Origin: Dillenia suffruticosa | Lineage: Eukaryota > Streptophyta > Magnoliopsida > Dilleniales > Dilleniaceae | Reading direction: 5' to 3' | Length of the DNA stretch: 64,000 bases | NCBI GenBank assembly: GCA_033439265.1 | Contig: JAVTVX010000013.1 | Coordinates: 17,154,500-17,218,499 of the forward strand | Part shown: positions 23,630 through 34,175 of the stretch, piece after piece | Numbering within the stretch: position 1 is the first letter of the stretch | Layout of the letters: each line of letters starts with the position of its first letter | The notes under the pieces: generated by a model | Told to the model about the DNA's origin: nothing | Databases searched by the model: none | Seen by the model: only the letters and a program-made list of their open reading frames with translations | Made by a program: the position numbers and the translations under genes

Positions 23630-23682
23630 ACACTCTTTTCTTTCCCCCCAAACGGACTTCACACAGCGAAACCCTAAGTCTG
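23577..23682 (+). promoter_or_regulatory. Probable MED19A promoter/leader with telo-box motifs
   Basis: ACTTAGGGTTT (about 23581-23591) and GAAACCCTAAG (about 23669-23679) are telo-box-like AAACCCTA motifs in opposite orientation around a (TC)18 tract. Such motifs are common near transcription starts of plant housekeeping genes. This supports a promoter here for the gene whose coding exons begin at 29909, but the link to MED19A is inference. Confidence 0.5.
23590..23626. repeat. (TC)18 microsatellite
   Basis: A perfect TC run in the presumed MED19A leader. The minus-strand frames reading arginine/glutamate repeats here are artefacts of it. Confidence 0.95.
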
Positions 23683-25641
23683 TACTTGGGAACATTTTGA
23701 ATTTTCGAAAAGGAGGAGGAGATTTATCTATCTTTCTTTCGGTATTCGTAAATTGTCGTTCATTGTGTTGACCAGATCTTTGCCATTTATTGGATTGATC
23801 TGCTCAAGAATTTAGGAGGGTTTTCGCTTGCGTCCCGGTTTGATTGATTCTGTGAGAGATACGGAGGTTAAATTGCTTGATCTGTGTTCTATTTCATCTC
23901 CTGCAATCTCAGGTGCGTCCAATTTCTTAGAATTCTTCTTTTAAGTAATGGATTTTTAATCCTTGCTTTGATTATGCCTAAAAGATTTGAGGGAGAGGGA
24001 GAGAGAGAGAGAGAGGAATTTATAAACCGTATAGTGGACGAAGAAGAAGAAAGAGGAAATTGTTTTGAATATGATTTCTACTTGATTAAAGATTCCATGT
24101 GTAGCAATGAAGTATATTCTCTTACGAAAAAAGTTATAAGCTTTGGAGTAGCGGATGAGATGCGGATTTGGGTAATTGGTTAAAATTAATCTTAAACCGA
24201 AAATAATTAGTTTTGTGTGTGGGTGAGTGGGAAAAGTTGACTAACAGAATCCTGATTGTATGTGTTGAATATACTTTCCGAGTTTACTCAGCCACATACA
24301 CCCGCATATTTAAGTGCATTACAACCGTGATGATCACTTCTGTGCATGTGACAGCAGGAAATGAACTGTAGGCTTTTTATGGCAGTGGCAATCAAACGTA
24401 GTAAAATAAAATTCTTGGCTGAGAGGGTGTAGTCCACACCTTGAGCTAGGACTTAGTTTGCAAATACTTCCGTTGGTCTCCCATATCTGAAAAATCCCAC
24501 GTAAATGTCATCTAGTTGCAATGACAGTCACAGGCTCTGATATGCATAGGTTGTGGGTTATTTGTGCGTGCTTGACGGGTTTATTGGTGCACATCCAAAG
24601 GGCAGATTCCATTGTTATTTAAAAAAATTATAATAATGAAAAGGAAGAAAGAAAATGTCCCATTTAACCTGAAAAACTTGGTAAGTTGAAAAGGCCTTCT
24701 GGTTTGCTAATTAGAAACTCATCGCCCATCACTTCCACTCCCGGTTAAAGTATTTGTTGCAATTGATTTGTCATTCCACTGTTTGCTACCCACTCTAACT
24801 TGCCTTTCTATACCACTTGCATCACGACTCTAATAAACTGAGACCTTACACAATTCTCCCAAGATCCTGCATAATTCCCTTGAAACTTGAGTCAGCTTCA
24901 TTGGGTAAAACCTAAAAAAAATATTATCAAACCATTGAGTAAGTAAGTTAGCATTGAATAATAAGAGATATGATGACATTCTCAGGTTCTTAGATGCGAG
25001 CCATATATGCAAGTCTGTCTTGACACAAAAATTTATACAGGAACTGTCCTAGTAATAGGCATTTCCACATATTTGTCCAGCGTCTTGCCTACTCCACTCC
25101 TGTTGTCCCTATTTGGGAACCTAGGACACACCAATCCTTTGAAAATACATCCCAACGTTTAGATCTGTGGTTCAGGTTTACTTCAGGTTCAGATCCGGTT
25201 CACTTGTTAAGCCCAGGTTACGTAAACTATAAATCACTTAAAAATAAATCATTTATATGATTAAAACCACAATTAAAACCATACCATTCATAATCCATAT
25301 TTTTTCATAAGCAACATAGAAATACATCACCAAGTTTGATAAGCAAAACAGAAATAACAATCGTCTCCATCTTGACCAATGAGCTCATAAGTTAAAGATC
25401 TTTGTAAAAGCTGCTCCAATGAAGAAAAACCATCATTCTTGGAAAAAGATAGTTGGAAGCTCCACCATAAAGCATGATGACACATCTTTAAAGGAAAAAA
25501 TTAAAAGTTTTACACACAATTAAAATAAATGATTAGTACATACTACCATAATGAAATGAAAAAAGAAAATCATTCATTTCAATTTGTTCACATTCTATAA
25601 GCCTTTTGTCTATATGAAGAAGGGTTTGTGATTTTCTCCAA

Positions 25642-25824
25642 TCAATCTTGACCATTTCCTTGTGCCTCCACCATTTTTGGAGTAAGACAACTATGAAAGG
25701 AGTCAAGCATCTGTTTTCGTGTGATATAAGCTGATAGAGAGACAACTGTAAATACCAGGATAGCTAATACAACCCGAGCCATGGAAGCAAGCATGGGTAC
25801 TTTGCAACATTGAGCTTTCACCAT
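25642..25824 (-). pseudogene. hAT transposase C-terminal dimerisation-domain remnant
   Basis: The minus-strand frame contains KVPMLASMARVVLAILVF followed by TVVSLSAYITRKQMLDSF and SCLTPKMVEA. This has the order and spacing of the hAT C-terminal motif: P-x-L-x-x-M-A-R, then S-x-x-A/E-x-x-F-S, then R-x-x-L-x-P-x-x-V-E-A. The glutamate of the S-E-x-x-F-S core is not present, and there is no upstream catalytic domain in frame. It is a dead fragment of a plain DNA transposon. Confidence 0.7.
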
Positions 25825-26089
25825 CCCAAAACATTAAAAGACTTGTGGTTGGGTTTGCAATCGTCTCCCAAATATTTTTCTAGTTCAAATTTGCTCACCA
25901 TATATTTTATATAAATTTGTTTTTAACTTGCAATAGACTTATATAGCTGTTACTTTAATGTTATTAAGTAAAATTTGATTTAATATATATTGTGTATACG
26001 TACTATAATATGTTTGTTGATTGATCAAGTATAAATTTGGTTAAATTAATCCAAATCATATAGGTTTATTGTTATAAGTTTTCGAATTT

Positions 26090-26400
26090 AATAATATGGA
26101 CATGTTATAATAAACTTATGTAATATATTTATTGATTGATCATATATAAACTTATTGAATTCAACTCAATTGTTTTGTGTAGATTTGTTAAAGTTAGTTT
26201 ATGAACTTATATTATATTGGACTTGTTATCATAAGGCTATTGTAATGTATTTATATAGAATTATTTAATTAATAATTATATTCTATTTATACTGGATGGA
26301 TATGTATTTATTTCATATAGACTTGTTATAATAAATTTGTTATAACATATTTATTGACTGATCATACATACACTTGTTGAATTTATAGATTTTATATAAA
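26090..26400. repeat. Diverged internal duplication in the hAT relic
   Basis: A block beginning GTTATAATAAACTTATG and continuing with ATATTTATTGATTGATCATA (about 26103-26163) recurs in altered form at about 26325-26385, an offset of about 220 bp. Low-complexity AT sequence contributes to the similarity. Confidence 0.4.
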
Positions 26401-27487
26401 CTTGTTCCCATAGGTATAAGTGATATTAGTGATTGAATGAAAGGATATAATTTTACTGTAATAGTTTAAAAAATCAAATATATAAATACATGTACATGTG
26501 TATGTGTATGTGTATGTGTATTATGAAAACAAAGAGAAAATGTATAGGTTCATGTTAAACTTGAACCTGTTAATTAGGTTCGGTGAACACTGTCTTTAAA
26601 ATCACAAACCTAAACCTGAACCTAAACCAATAACCTGAAAATTTTTAGATGCGGTTTGAATTGAACCTAATCTCAGGTTCTGTCAACCTCATTTTTAGGT
26701 TTTGGTCAGTTTACAGGTTTGGTAGGTTTTTTCAACAACCCTACTGTTAAGTTTCTGGCAAATAGTTGTTTTTGGCGTTGTCAAAGTTACTTTGTATAGC
26801 TTTGGGTGCTTTTTGCGACACAATTCATGCACAGGATAATCTTCAGAAAAGATGCAGATCACTGTCAATTGATGCCTCCTTTGTGAAAGAAAGTTAGAGT
26901 CCATGGATCATTTATTATTGCACTACTTAACTAGGAAATTATGTTGCACAATTTTTACCCTTGTTGAACTAGAATTGGGTAATGAATTGGATGGTTTTCA
27001 AGGAGTTGTAGTTTTAAGGGAAGTGCTGTGCAGAAAGAGGCGGAAGAGCTTCTTTTGACCTCTGTATATATATATTTTTAATGCATGGTAAGCTGTACAA
27101 CATAAGGAGAAATCCAGCTTCACTATGTTGGATATATGCGGTTCTTTTTCTTATTTATGCATTTATATTTTCCGATGTATATTTGGACTAGAGTCATTAA
27201 GTTTTGGAAGACCACTTTTTTCTTTGTTTTGTTCCTTTCTTCTTGTTATTTCTTGTTATACTTTTGCTTTAAATATTATTGGTTCTAAAGCTTTGTTGCC
27301 TTCTTGTTTTGTGTCGTTTTGTCCCCCACAATCTTTTGGTTTGCATACTGTGATGAACACTATATACTTTCAATGATTATGGCATGATCACTGAGATTCA
27401 TATTTTGTGAATTAAGGCAATTATCGTGTAGTCCTTCCTTGGTATAGTTTTTCATACTAAGTAGTAGGAATCTTGAGAGTTGCTGAT

Positions 27488-28508
27488 CATTATTTTCTTT
27501 GTTAGCGGAGCTAGAATCTTGGGATTTGATCTTCTACTTGTAACTAGAATAAAGGGAATTACTTTGTCTCCTCTTTGTTTTTAAAAGAAGATTATCAATG
27601 GGAAAAGTGGGTAGAAACTCCGTCAAGGTTGAATCTCTCAAAAACTTATAGATTGTGAGGTTCTCCATAATCAGCCTTAAAGATCATAGAGTTCTCTCTA
27701 ACGAGCTCTTATTATGCTAATATATACAGGTCACAAGGGTAGAATCTTTAAGTAAAAACAACTCTATCAATATCTATTTTGATTACCAAGTTAACCGCCC
27801 TATGACTCAATCCCGAACCTGGAACCATGACTGACTGGTATGAGAACAGAAGTTATGAGCAATTTGCATACCATCCAACACAGATTGAAGCATTTTGAAG
27901 ATGCACTAGGAAGATGGGCGAATGATAGGGCTAAATTTGAGCGTGAAGCCAATGAGGCGAAGCAATGCTTGTCCGGTTTGAGGAATTGTATCGTGACCTT
28001 AAGTCTTCAAAACTAGCCTATAGTTAAGGCAGTGGTGTTAATCAGAGCCATCAGAATTGTTGAGTTGGTGGAGGTATAAGGTCAGGTTATACTTGTGGAG
28101 GGACTTATGCTCCGGGGTGCTCTAAACTTGACTTTCCTTGCTTCCATGAAAGGATGAACCATTAGGGTGCCTTAACTGTTGTGATCACCTGTTCTGTCAT
28201 CCATGCACTCCAGAGGAAGATAAGGTTGGGTTGGCTTCTTTTCATTTATTTAGGATGCACAATTGTGATTTCTTTAGTTAAAGGTGAATGTTCTGACATA
28301 GTATGGGAAGATTTCAAACAACAATGCAACTTGTGACTTGAACCTCCAATTCTAAGCAACATATTGGATCAACTTTCCATACTTTGGCAAGAATGGTAGT
28401 TGATCATTATGAACGATGATTTGAAACTGACCACCGGTGCTAGTGCACTCACTTCGAAGCAAGAGGTTGAAATAGTCACCTCCACCAATTTGACAAGTGC
28501 ACTGATCA

Positions 28509-28540
<32 letters not shown>

Positions 28541-29727
28541 TAATAACAAGTGCCATTAGTCTCGCTTGACTTTATGCTAGGAGAGGAGGGTGTATCAAAC
28601 TACTGATCCACCCTTTGCAAAAAAGGTAACAACCATTCAATTTGTACGTAGTGCATCAAACGATTTAGTAAATTTGAGATGGGGGAGCGACAAGGGAAAT
28701 GTCTTTGTTTAATCATGATGAGTTGCTTGTTCTTGAACATCAATGTTCTTCCTTTGTTCCACTTCATTTGTCGTTTAAGGTAATTGCACAAGAATTAAGG
28801 GCGATTGAAAAACTACAATTCTAGAAAAAAAATAGTAGTAATTGATTGGATTACCTTGAAAAGTTAATTTTATCATGCTGTTATCGTATATTTAGTGGAG
28901 ATAACAATAGATAAGGATGAAGTTGGAAAAAAATAATTAATGTTTCTTTCATTTTTAAAATGACACTTGAAGTGGAATAAAAAATTTTGTCTGAAGTGAC
29001 ACTTGAAGCGGAATAGTGAGGATGCAAAACTTTTAGGTTAGAAGCTATGGATGAGATGCACAAGTGGATAAGAGGAGCATTGAGTTAATAATTCAAACAA
29101 GTGAGAAAATTCCATTGATGCTATTACCCAGGTGCAAGGATATGTTGAGGAAAGCCGTGAAACCTGGTTGGACTTGAGATATCATAGGGAAGTAGTGATG
29201 GAAAGATGTGGGCAACATGCACATTGCTTTCCATCTTTTGTGCTTGAGGACAAGCATATTGTCAAGGTTGGGAGTGATGTTATGGATCCGCTACATCTCG
29301 GTGATTATCGCATGATTGTAGATATTTACATTTTATTAATTGGCGCAATTATAGTTCAGTGTTTCCTTGTTATAGTTTTGCACCTGGTGGTACGAGTTTT
29401 GAGACTTGCTCTTCACGTCTTTCTTCTATTATTGTTTTCTATATTAGTATAGCTTGATATTTGGGATATGGTCTTAAATTTGCAGTAAAGATGAGAGGGA
29501 ATTATGATGTCTCTGTTTTGTATTTAGAGGAAGATTATCAATGAGATAAGTAAACAGAAATTACCTCAGCCTTAGAGATCGTAGGCTTCTCCCTAACAAG
29601 CCCTCATTGTATTTATCAATATTGGTGAGCATGGTAGAAAATCCTTAAATCAAAACAATGACAAATTCCAATTTTGGTTACCAAGCTAAACTGCCCTACA
29701 ACTTGATCCCAATTCTGGGACCATAAC
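27488..29727 (+). mobile_element. Old, broken Ty3/gypsy-type LTR retrotransposon
   Basis: Two long direct repeats, about 27488-27831 and 29430-29727, share ordered blocks such as GAAGATTATCAATG, CTCTCTAACGAGC/CTCCCTAACAAGC and TTACCAAG. They are the element's LTRs. A TGGTATGAGAAC primer-binding-like site (initiator-Met tRNA type) follows the first LTR. Traces of a gag region lie just inside the left end and of the far 3' part of pol just inside the right end. Most of the interior is missing and the element is clearly broken. The two LTRs differ at many positions, so it is old. It lies in the presumed MED19A leader intron in gene orientation. Confidence 0.7.
28511..28540. repeat. (AAT)n microsatellite
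   Basis: About ten AAT units inside the old LTR element. Confidence 0.9.
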
Positions 29728-29908
29728 ACATACCCTTCTTCCTGATAAAAAAAAATTATTTCACTAGGTCTGACACCACTTTTAGTTAAATCTGTTTCCC
29801 GGATAAGATTCTTTTAGTAAATGGTGTAATATATCTTTAATTTTGTAATTGATGTTGATTATTGTGTTTGATTCAGCTTAGGATGTTTTACATGCTTATA
29901 TGATATTG

Positions 29909-32900
29909 ATGGAACCGGAAGGAAAGAAGTTTGGAAGAGGTAAGTATCCCATTGAGGCTCGAATTTTTCCAATTGGTTGTGATATTTTTTTCAATCATTG
30001 GAGAACAAATCTTCTTGTGTTAACTGATATTTGTCTTGCCATTGCCTGACCTTCCGTCTCTTTCTTCAATCTGGCATAGAACATTCATCCATCTTTTTTA
30101 ATTACTTATAAATTCAATTCTTCGCGTCCGTATGCTTGTTTTATATTCTGGAACCTCTTATCTGTACTGTGCTTGATGCATTTAACATGGTTGTGTTGAG
30201 TCTATGACTGCAGCTTTTACAGTTTAGGATTTGATGTGCACTAAAGCTGGCTCCTTTGTAAATCTTTGGATATGTATACAATACCTAGGTATAGTCATCA
30301 CGAGACTCTGTAAATTGTTAGCAGCTCTAATCTGGTGCATCTTTGATTTTGTTGATGTTTTAAGTACCATTGACTTTTTTGAGTTTCTATGTTGTTTAGA
30401 GTTATTACTTGGTTTGCATATCCTTACATCATAGTGTGAAAGTGCCAATGGGATTTTAGGGAGGGTTTCCGAAGGTAAAAACTTCCTATCATCTCTTGGG
30501 AGAGGCTATGTAAAAGTTGACAAGTTTCTGTGCTAGAGAAGAGTGCATACTAGTGATGTGATCCTTTTTGTTTCTTTTTCTCCCAGGAGGGGGGTTTGGA
30601 CCCCTGCGAAATAAATGAGGGAAAGGAAAGGCATTGGTGAATGTTTTTGTTTCAGACTTTAGACCAGGTTTGCTGATTGATCCCTATCTTGTGCTATACG
30701 AAGGTCATGTCTTGCTCAGTAGAGGATGAGCTGTTGCTTTGGAGGGGGACACTGAGTGGGAAAAAAATAGAGGAAGCTGCCTGCATCCCTCTTGCTTTTA
30801 GATGCTGTCGAGGCAGTGTAGCATATGGGCTTTTCAGGAAGTTGAGAAGCCATTATGCATTTATAGGCATATCTTTTTAGCACATACTGAAACTTAAGCT
30901 TGTTTCGTTGTCACTGGTAAAAAGATCGTTCATTAATTACACCATTCTGGGCTTTGATGCTGGCCCACAAAGTTCTTATGGTTTGGAGAGAGCATGTTTG
31001 AACTTTTTGCACATAGGGCTTCTCTCTTTCATATCCTAGAAGTCTCAGTGTCCTTGTAAGGAAGATTTTAAACTTGGAGACAACATCCCAACTGCTTCGA
31101 AGCAGATCATAACTTCCAAATTATCCTATTGGCAACAGCTAGCTTGGAGATGTGCACTGTATAGGTCTTCTGTCAGGTGGTGATTTACATGAGAGCCTTG
31201 ACTCTTGAGTTTGGAGACTAGTGTATGTGATATAAGAATTTATGATGATTAGTTCTGTTTGGCTTCAGATATTGATGGAACCAATATTTTTTCAAGTTTC
31301 TTTCCCTCTATGTTTCATGTGTCCTCTATATGAAGTTTATTTTGAATCTTGGACATGTGAATAAGCTTGGCCATATCTATCTTTAGGACCCAGGGAACTT
31401 ACAGGTGCCGTGGATCTTATTAGTCACTACAAGTTGCTGCCACACCATGATTTTTTCTGCAAGAGGTCCCTACCTTTGTCAATTTCAGATACTCACTATC
31501 TTCACAATTTGGTTGGGAACACGGAAATTCGAAAAGGTGAAGGGATGCAATTGGATCAGCTGATTCAGAATGCATCTTATAGCAGAGAAACAAATGCGCG
31601 TATACAGCCATTTGACGTAGACATGCTGAGGGAAGCCTTCCAACTGAAGGAAACTGGACCTATTGATCTGCCTTCTGTAAGATAATTGGAACGCAGGATG
31701 AATTTACTTTTGACTTCAAGGGTTTATCACTTGATGTGTTCTTTCCTTTCACCATAAAGCATGGAGCTTTGGAAAATCCATTATTCTTTGTTATACTTTT
31801 CTGCTTCATGTCTCTTTCTTTTTTTTTTTTTGTGGGGTGGGGAGGGGTGGAACCAACCAAGCATTATAGAATTAGTGATCCATCCTCTGTGCTGATTTTG
31901 TAGGCTGACAAGGGAACTCCCACCTTTGCGGGGAAATCAAAAGGTGAGTCCAAAGACAAAGAGAAGAAGCATAAAAAGCACAAAGACAAAGACAAGGAGA
32001 AGGATAGAGAGCATAAGAAGCATAAACACCGTCATAAAGATCGAAGCAAAGATAAGGACAAGGAGAAGAAGAAGGATAAAAGTGGGCATCATGATTCTGT
32101 CAATGAGCACTCAAGGAAGCACCATGAGAAGGTTGAAATAACTTTAATTCTTATAATTGTTTTAATTTATATTATGCTTTGTTTTGTGGAATAGATTATT
32201 AACAGTTTCAGGCGAGTCTCTTTTTTCCATTTGTTTTGTGGCTGTTTAAAATGCATATTCCTAGGTTTTTCTTTGCTAAAGACAGCTAAATTCCTCATCT
32301 GGAACATTCTAAGGTTTTTTTCCTCATTTTTGGTCTGAGAATATTTGGAAAATCCTAATTATGGTGTTAAAAATATAAATAATCCTCATTTTGAGGTCAC
32401 CTCCAAACTATTTTTGGTCAAGGGGTTTGACTGGCCACATCAATGCCACATAGGATGGCCAAACCCTCTTGACTAGAAATAGTTTATAAATAGGTGACGT
32501 GTTGCTGATGTGGAGTTCATGTGGCACCGACATGATCAGTCAAACTCGTTTGACTGGAAATAGTTTGGACTCAAAATAAGTTTATAATTTTGAACAGCAT
32601 AATTAAGATTTTCTGAGAATATTTGACTAAAGAAAAAGCTATGGTCATACGTTTTTTATTAGCAGATCTTAGTAGGAGTCAGAATCATCACAGGAGGATC
32701 AGTTAATTTTAAGACTTTGTACTGGTTTCCCTCGAAATATGGTCTTGTTTTGGTGTCATATTCTATTTTTTTTCCTTATATATGGGCTGTGGACGGTTGC
32801 ACATAGCTCTTGCTTCTGGAATGTTCTTCACTGGCTTTACTATGATTATATTGCTCATTCACCATGAATATTTTAAATTTCTGTAATATATCTTGTGCTA

Positions 32901-33516
32901 CTCGCAACATAACTCTTTATAGGTTGATTTAAAATTACCAAGCATTTCCCTTTGAACTTAAGTTACAAAAGGGGTTGGATGGAAGGATCAAATATCCATT
33001 TCACATTGCACATGTCTATTAGGGGATTGCTTTCAATTGAGTTGATGGCATTCTTTCTTTGACATCTTCAATGCCTAATGTAGCAAGCAGAAAACTGGAA
33101 TGTTAAATTTAAAATTTTGATTATTTTATGAGTTCATCATGTTGACATATAAAAATCATAATTCTTTCTGTTGTTTGGGTTGTTTTCCCTCATCTATAAT
33201 CTGGTTCAATTTTCTTTTCTTCTTTTGGATGGGGAAGATTTTGGGGTTGGGGGGCTTTTGTTTTCCTGGTTTCTGAACTTCAAACTTATAAATATTTATT
33301 GACCTTTATGATTGCAGAAAAGGAAGCATGATGGAGAGGAAGAAGTCAATGACATTAATAGACACAAGAAGAGTAAGGTAACATTGGTTTGTTTATAGGA
33401 TGAAATTTGTTTAGCTTTTATCCCTGATGATTTCTGGCCTGTTGCTTGGATTTCATCCTCTGCAGCATAAGACCTCAAAGATTGATGAAGTGGGTGCAAT
33501 AAAAGTGGCTGGCTGA
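29909..33516 (+). CDS. MED19A: Mediator complex subunit 19a
   Basis: Five coding exons share one frame: 29909-29939, 31387-31676, 31904-32131, 33318-33377 and 33466-33516. They give about 219 residues, close to the 220-odd of Arabidopsis MED19A. Residues 1-107 are the conserved core, including GPRELTGAVDLI, HYKLLPHHDFFCKRSLPLS and SDTHYLHNLVGNTEIRKG. Residues 108-219 are a lysine/histidine-rich tail (KEKKHKKHKDKDKEKDREHK) ending KIDEVGAIKVAG. MED19 belongs to the Mediator head/middle interface and links transcription factors to RNA polymerase II in the nucleus. In Arabidopsis MED19a is also reported as a target of a downy-mildew effector. Introns are GT..AG. The first exon codes for only ten residues plus one base. 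The start is the ATG giving the family's MEPEG N-terminus; an upstream in-exon ATG is not in this frame. Confidence 0.95.
32348..32613. mobile_element. Mutator-type MITE in MED19A intron 3
   Basis: The left arm starts GAAAATCCTAATTATGGTG and the reverse-complemented right arm starts GAAAATCTTAATTATGCTG. The arms remain alignable for roughly 100 bp, so the 266-bp element is mostly inverted repeat. TGAGAATATTTG flanks it perfectly on both sides (32336-32347, 32614-32625); allowing for shared end bases, this fits the 9-12-bp duplication of Mutator-like elements. No coding capacity. Confidence 0.85.
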
Positions 33517-34002
33517 AATGTTGGCATGTCGTCTTGTATGTTTCCTCCAATGCAAGCCATTGAAGATATTTGAGGCCCATTTTATTCCTTTCAGATTTCT
33601 TCAGGTACAATATCAGCCTTATGTTTCTTCTACGTTATTAATTCTCAATTTCAATTTTATTTTTATTTTGTTAAGAGGCCGAGCTTCTGGTGTTTTTGGG
33701 ATGTCCCACCCTTCTTCTTCTTTTGCTGTCAGACAAAAATATGATTTCTTCATTTACTCATAGCATACTTCCCTCTCTCAGCATCTGTCCTCTCCCATTG
33801 ATTTAGTTCTGCTTGGAAAATGTATGGTGTTTAGAGCATTGTCACATTCTGTTTACTATGATATGCTTGAGAGGGAGAGAGAGAGGTGCCTGGAATAGAG
33901 TCAGTTTAGTAGTTCCCACACTCAGGCTATGGCATGGTCTGGCATGCGTTGCCTAAATCAACATCAGTTAAAAAGCTCGTTTTATTGTAACCTTGTTACA
34001 AC
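33517..34002. other. 3' flank of MED19A
   Basis: Expected 3' UTR followed by non-coding DNA. A short AG-rich tract lies near 33870-33886. The open frame at 33518-33763 has no family features. Confidence 0.5.
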
Positions 34003-34175
34003 AACAACAGAAAACTGAGCCTTAATCCCAAATTTTAAGGTCGGCCGTTTGAAAGACCAATATAGGTTTCCTATATTTGTCTCTCATTTTGGTTTTGACA
34101 TGGGTTTTACGCTGGCTATCAACTTGCCGTAACCCTCCTCTTTTACCCGTGCTTGAGACTGGCCATTGCGGAGTT
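34003..34175 (-). mobile_element. SINE with GTT-repeat tail and 15-bp target duplication
   Basis: TAACCTTGTTACAAC (33988-34002) and TAACCTTGTTATAAC (34176-34190) flank a 173-bp insert with one mismatch. On the plus strand the insert begins with an ACAACAACAG repeat and GAGCCTTAATCCCA, then GGTCGGCC, motifs found at the 3' end of widespread plant SINEs. The element therefore points to the minus strand. A tail of GTT repeats rather than poly(A) is known for the Au-type SINE group; exact family membership is inferred. Confidence 0.7.

Larger units (their letters stand above)
25130..26743 (-). mobile_element. Broken hAT-type DNA transposon
   Basis: The right end, reverse complemented, reads TAGGGTTGTTGAAAAAACC, typical of plant hAT termini. 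Both end regions carry many AGGTTCAGGTT / AACCTGAACC-type sub-terminal motifs. A C-terminal transposase fragment lies near 25620-25824 on the minus strand. Most of the transposase is missing and the middle is AT-rich with a diverged internal duplication. The left boundary and the 8-bp target duplication could not be fixed. Confidence 0.65.
23913..29876 (+). other. Probable 6-kb leader intron of MED19A, filled with old transposons
   Basis: A donor-like CTCAG|GTGCGTCC closes a leader-like exon at 23912. An acceptor-like TTGATTCAG|CTTAGG opens the first coding exon at 29877, 32 bases before the MED19A ATG. The interval holds a hAT relic (25130-26743) and an old LTR element (27488-29727), plus about 1.2 kb at 23913-25129 and 0.7 kb at 26744-27487 in which I recognise nothing. 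Only transcript evidence could prove the join. Confidence 0.5.

Noticed and set aside
29132-29452. 106-residue open frame that could be mistaken for a host gene
   Set aside because: It lies in the right-hand interior and start of the right LTR of the old retroelement and is part of that fossil.
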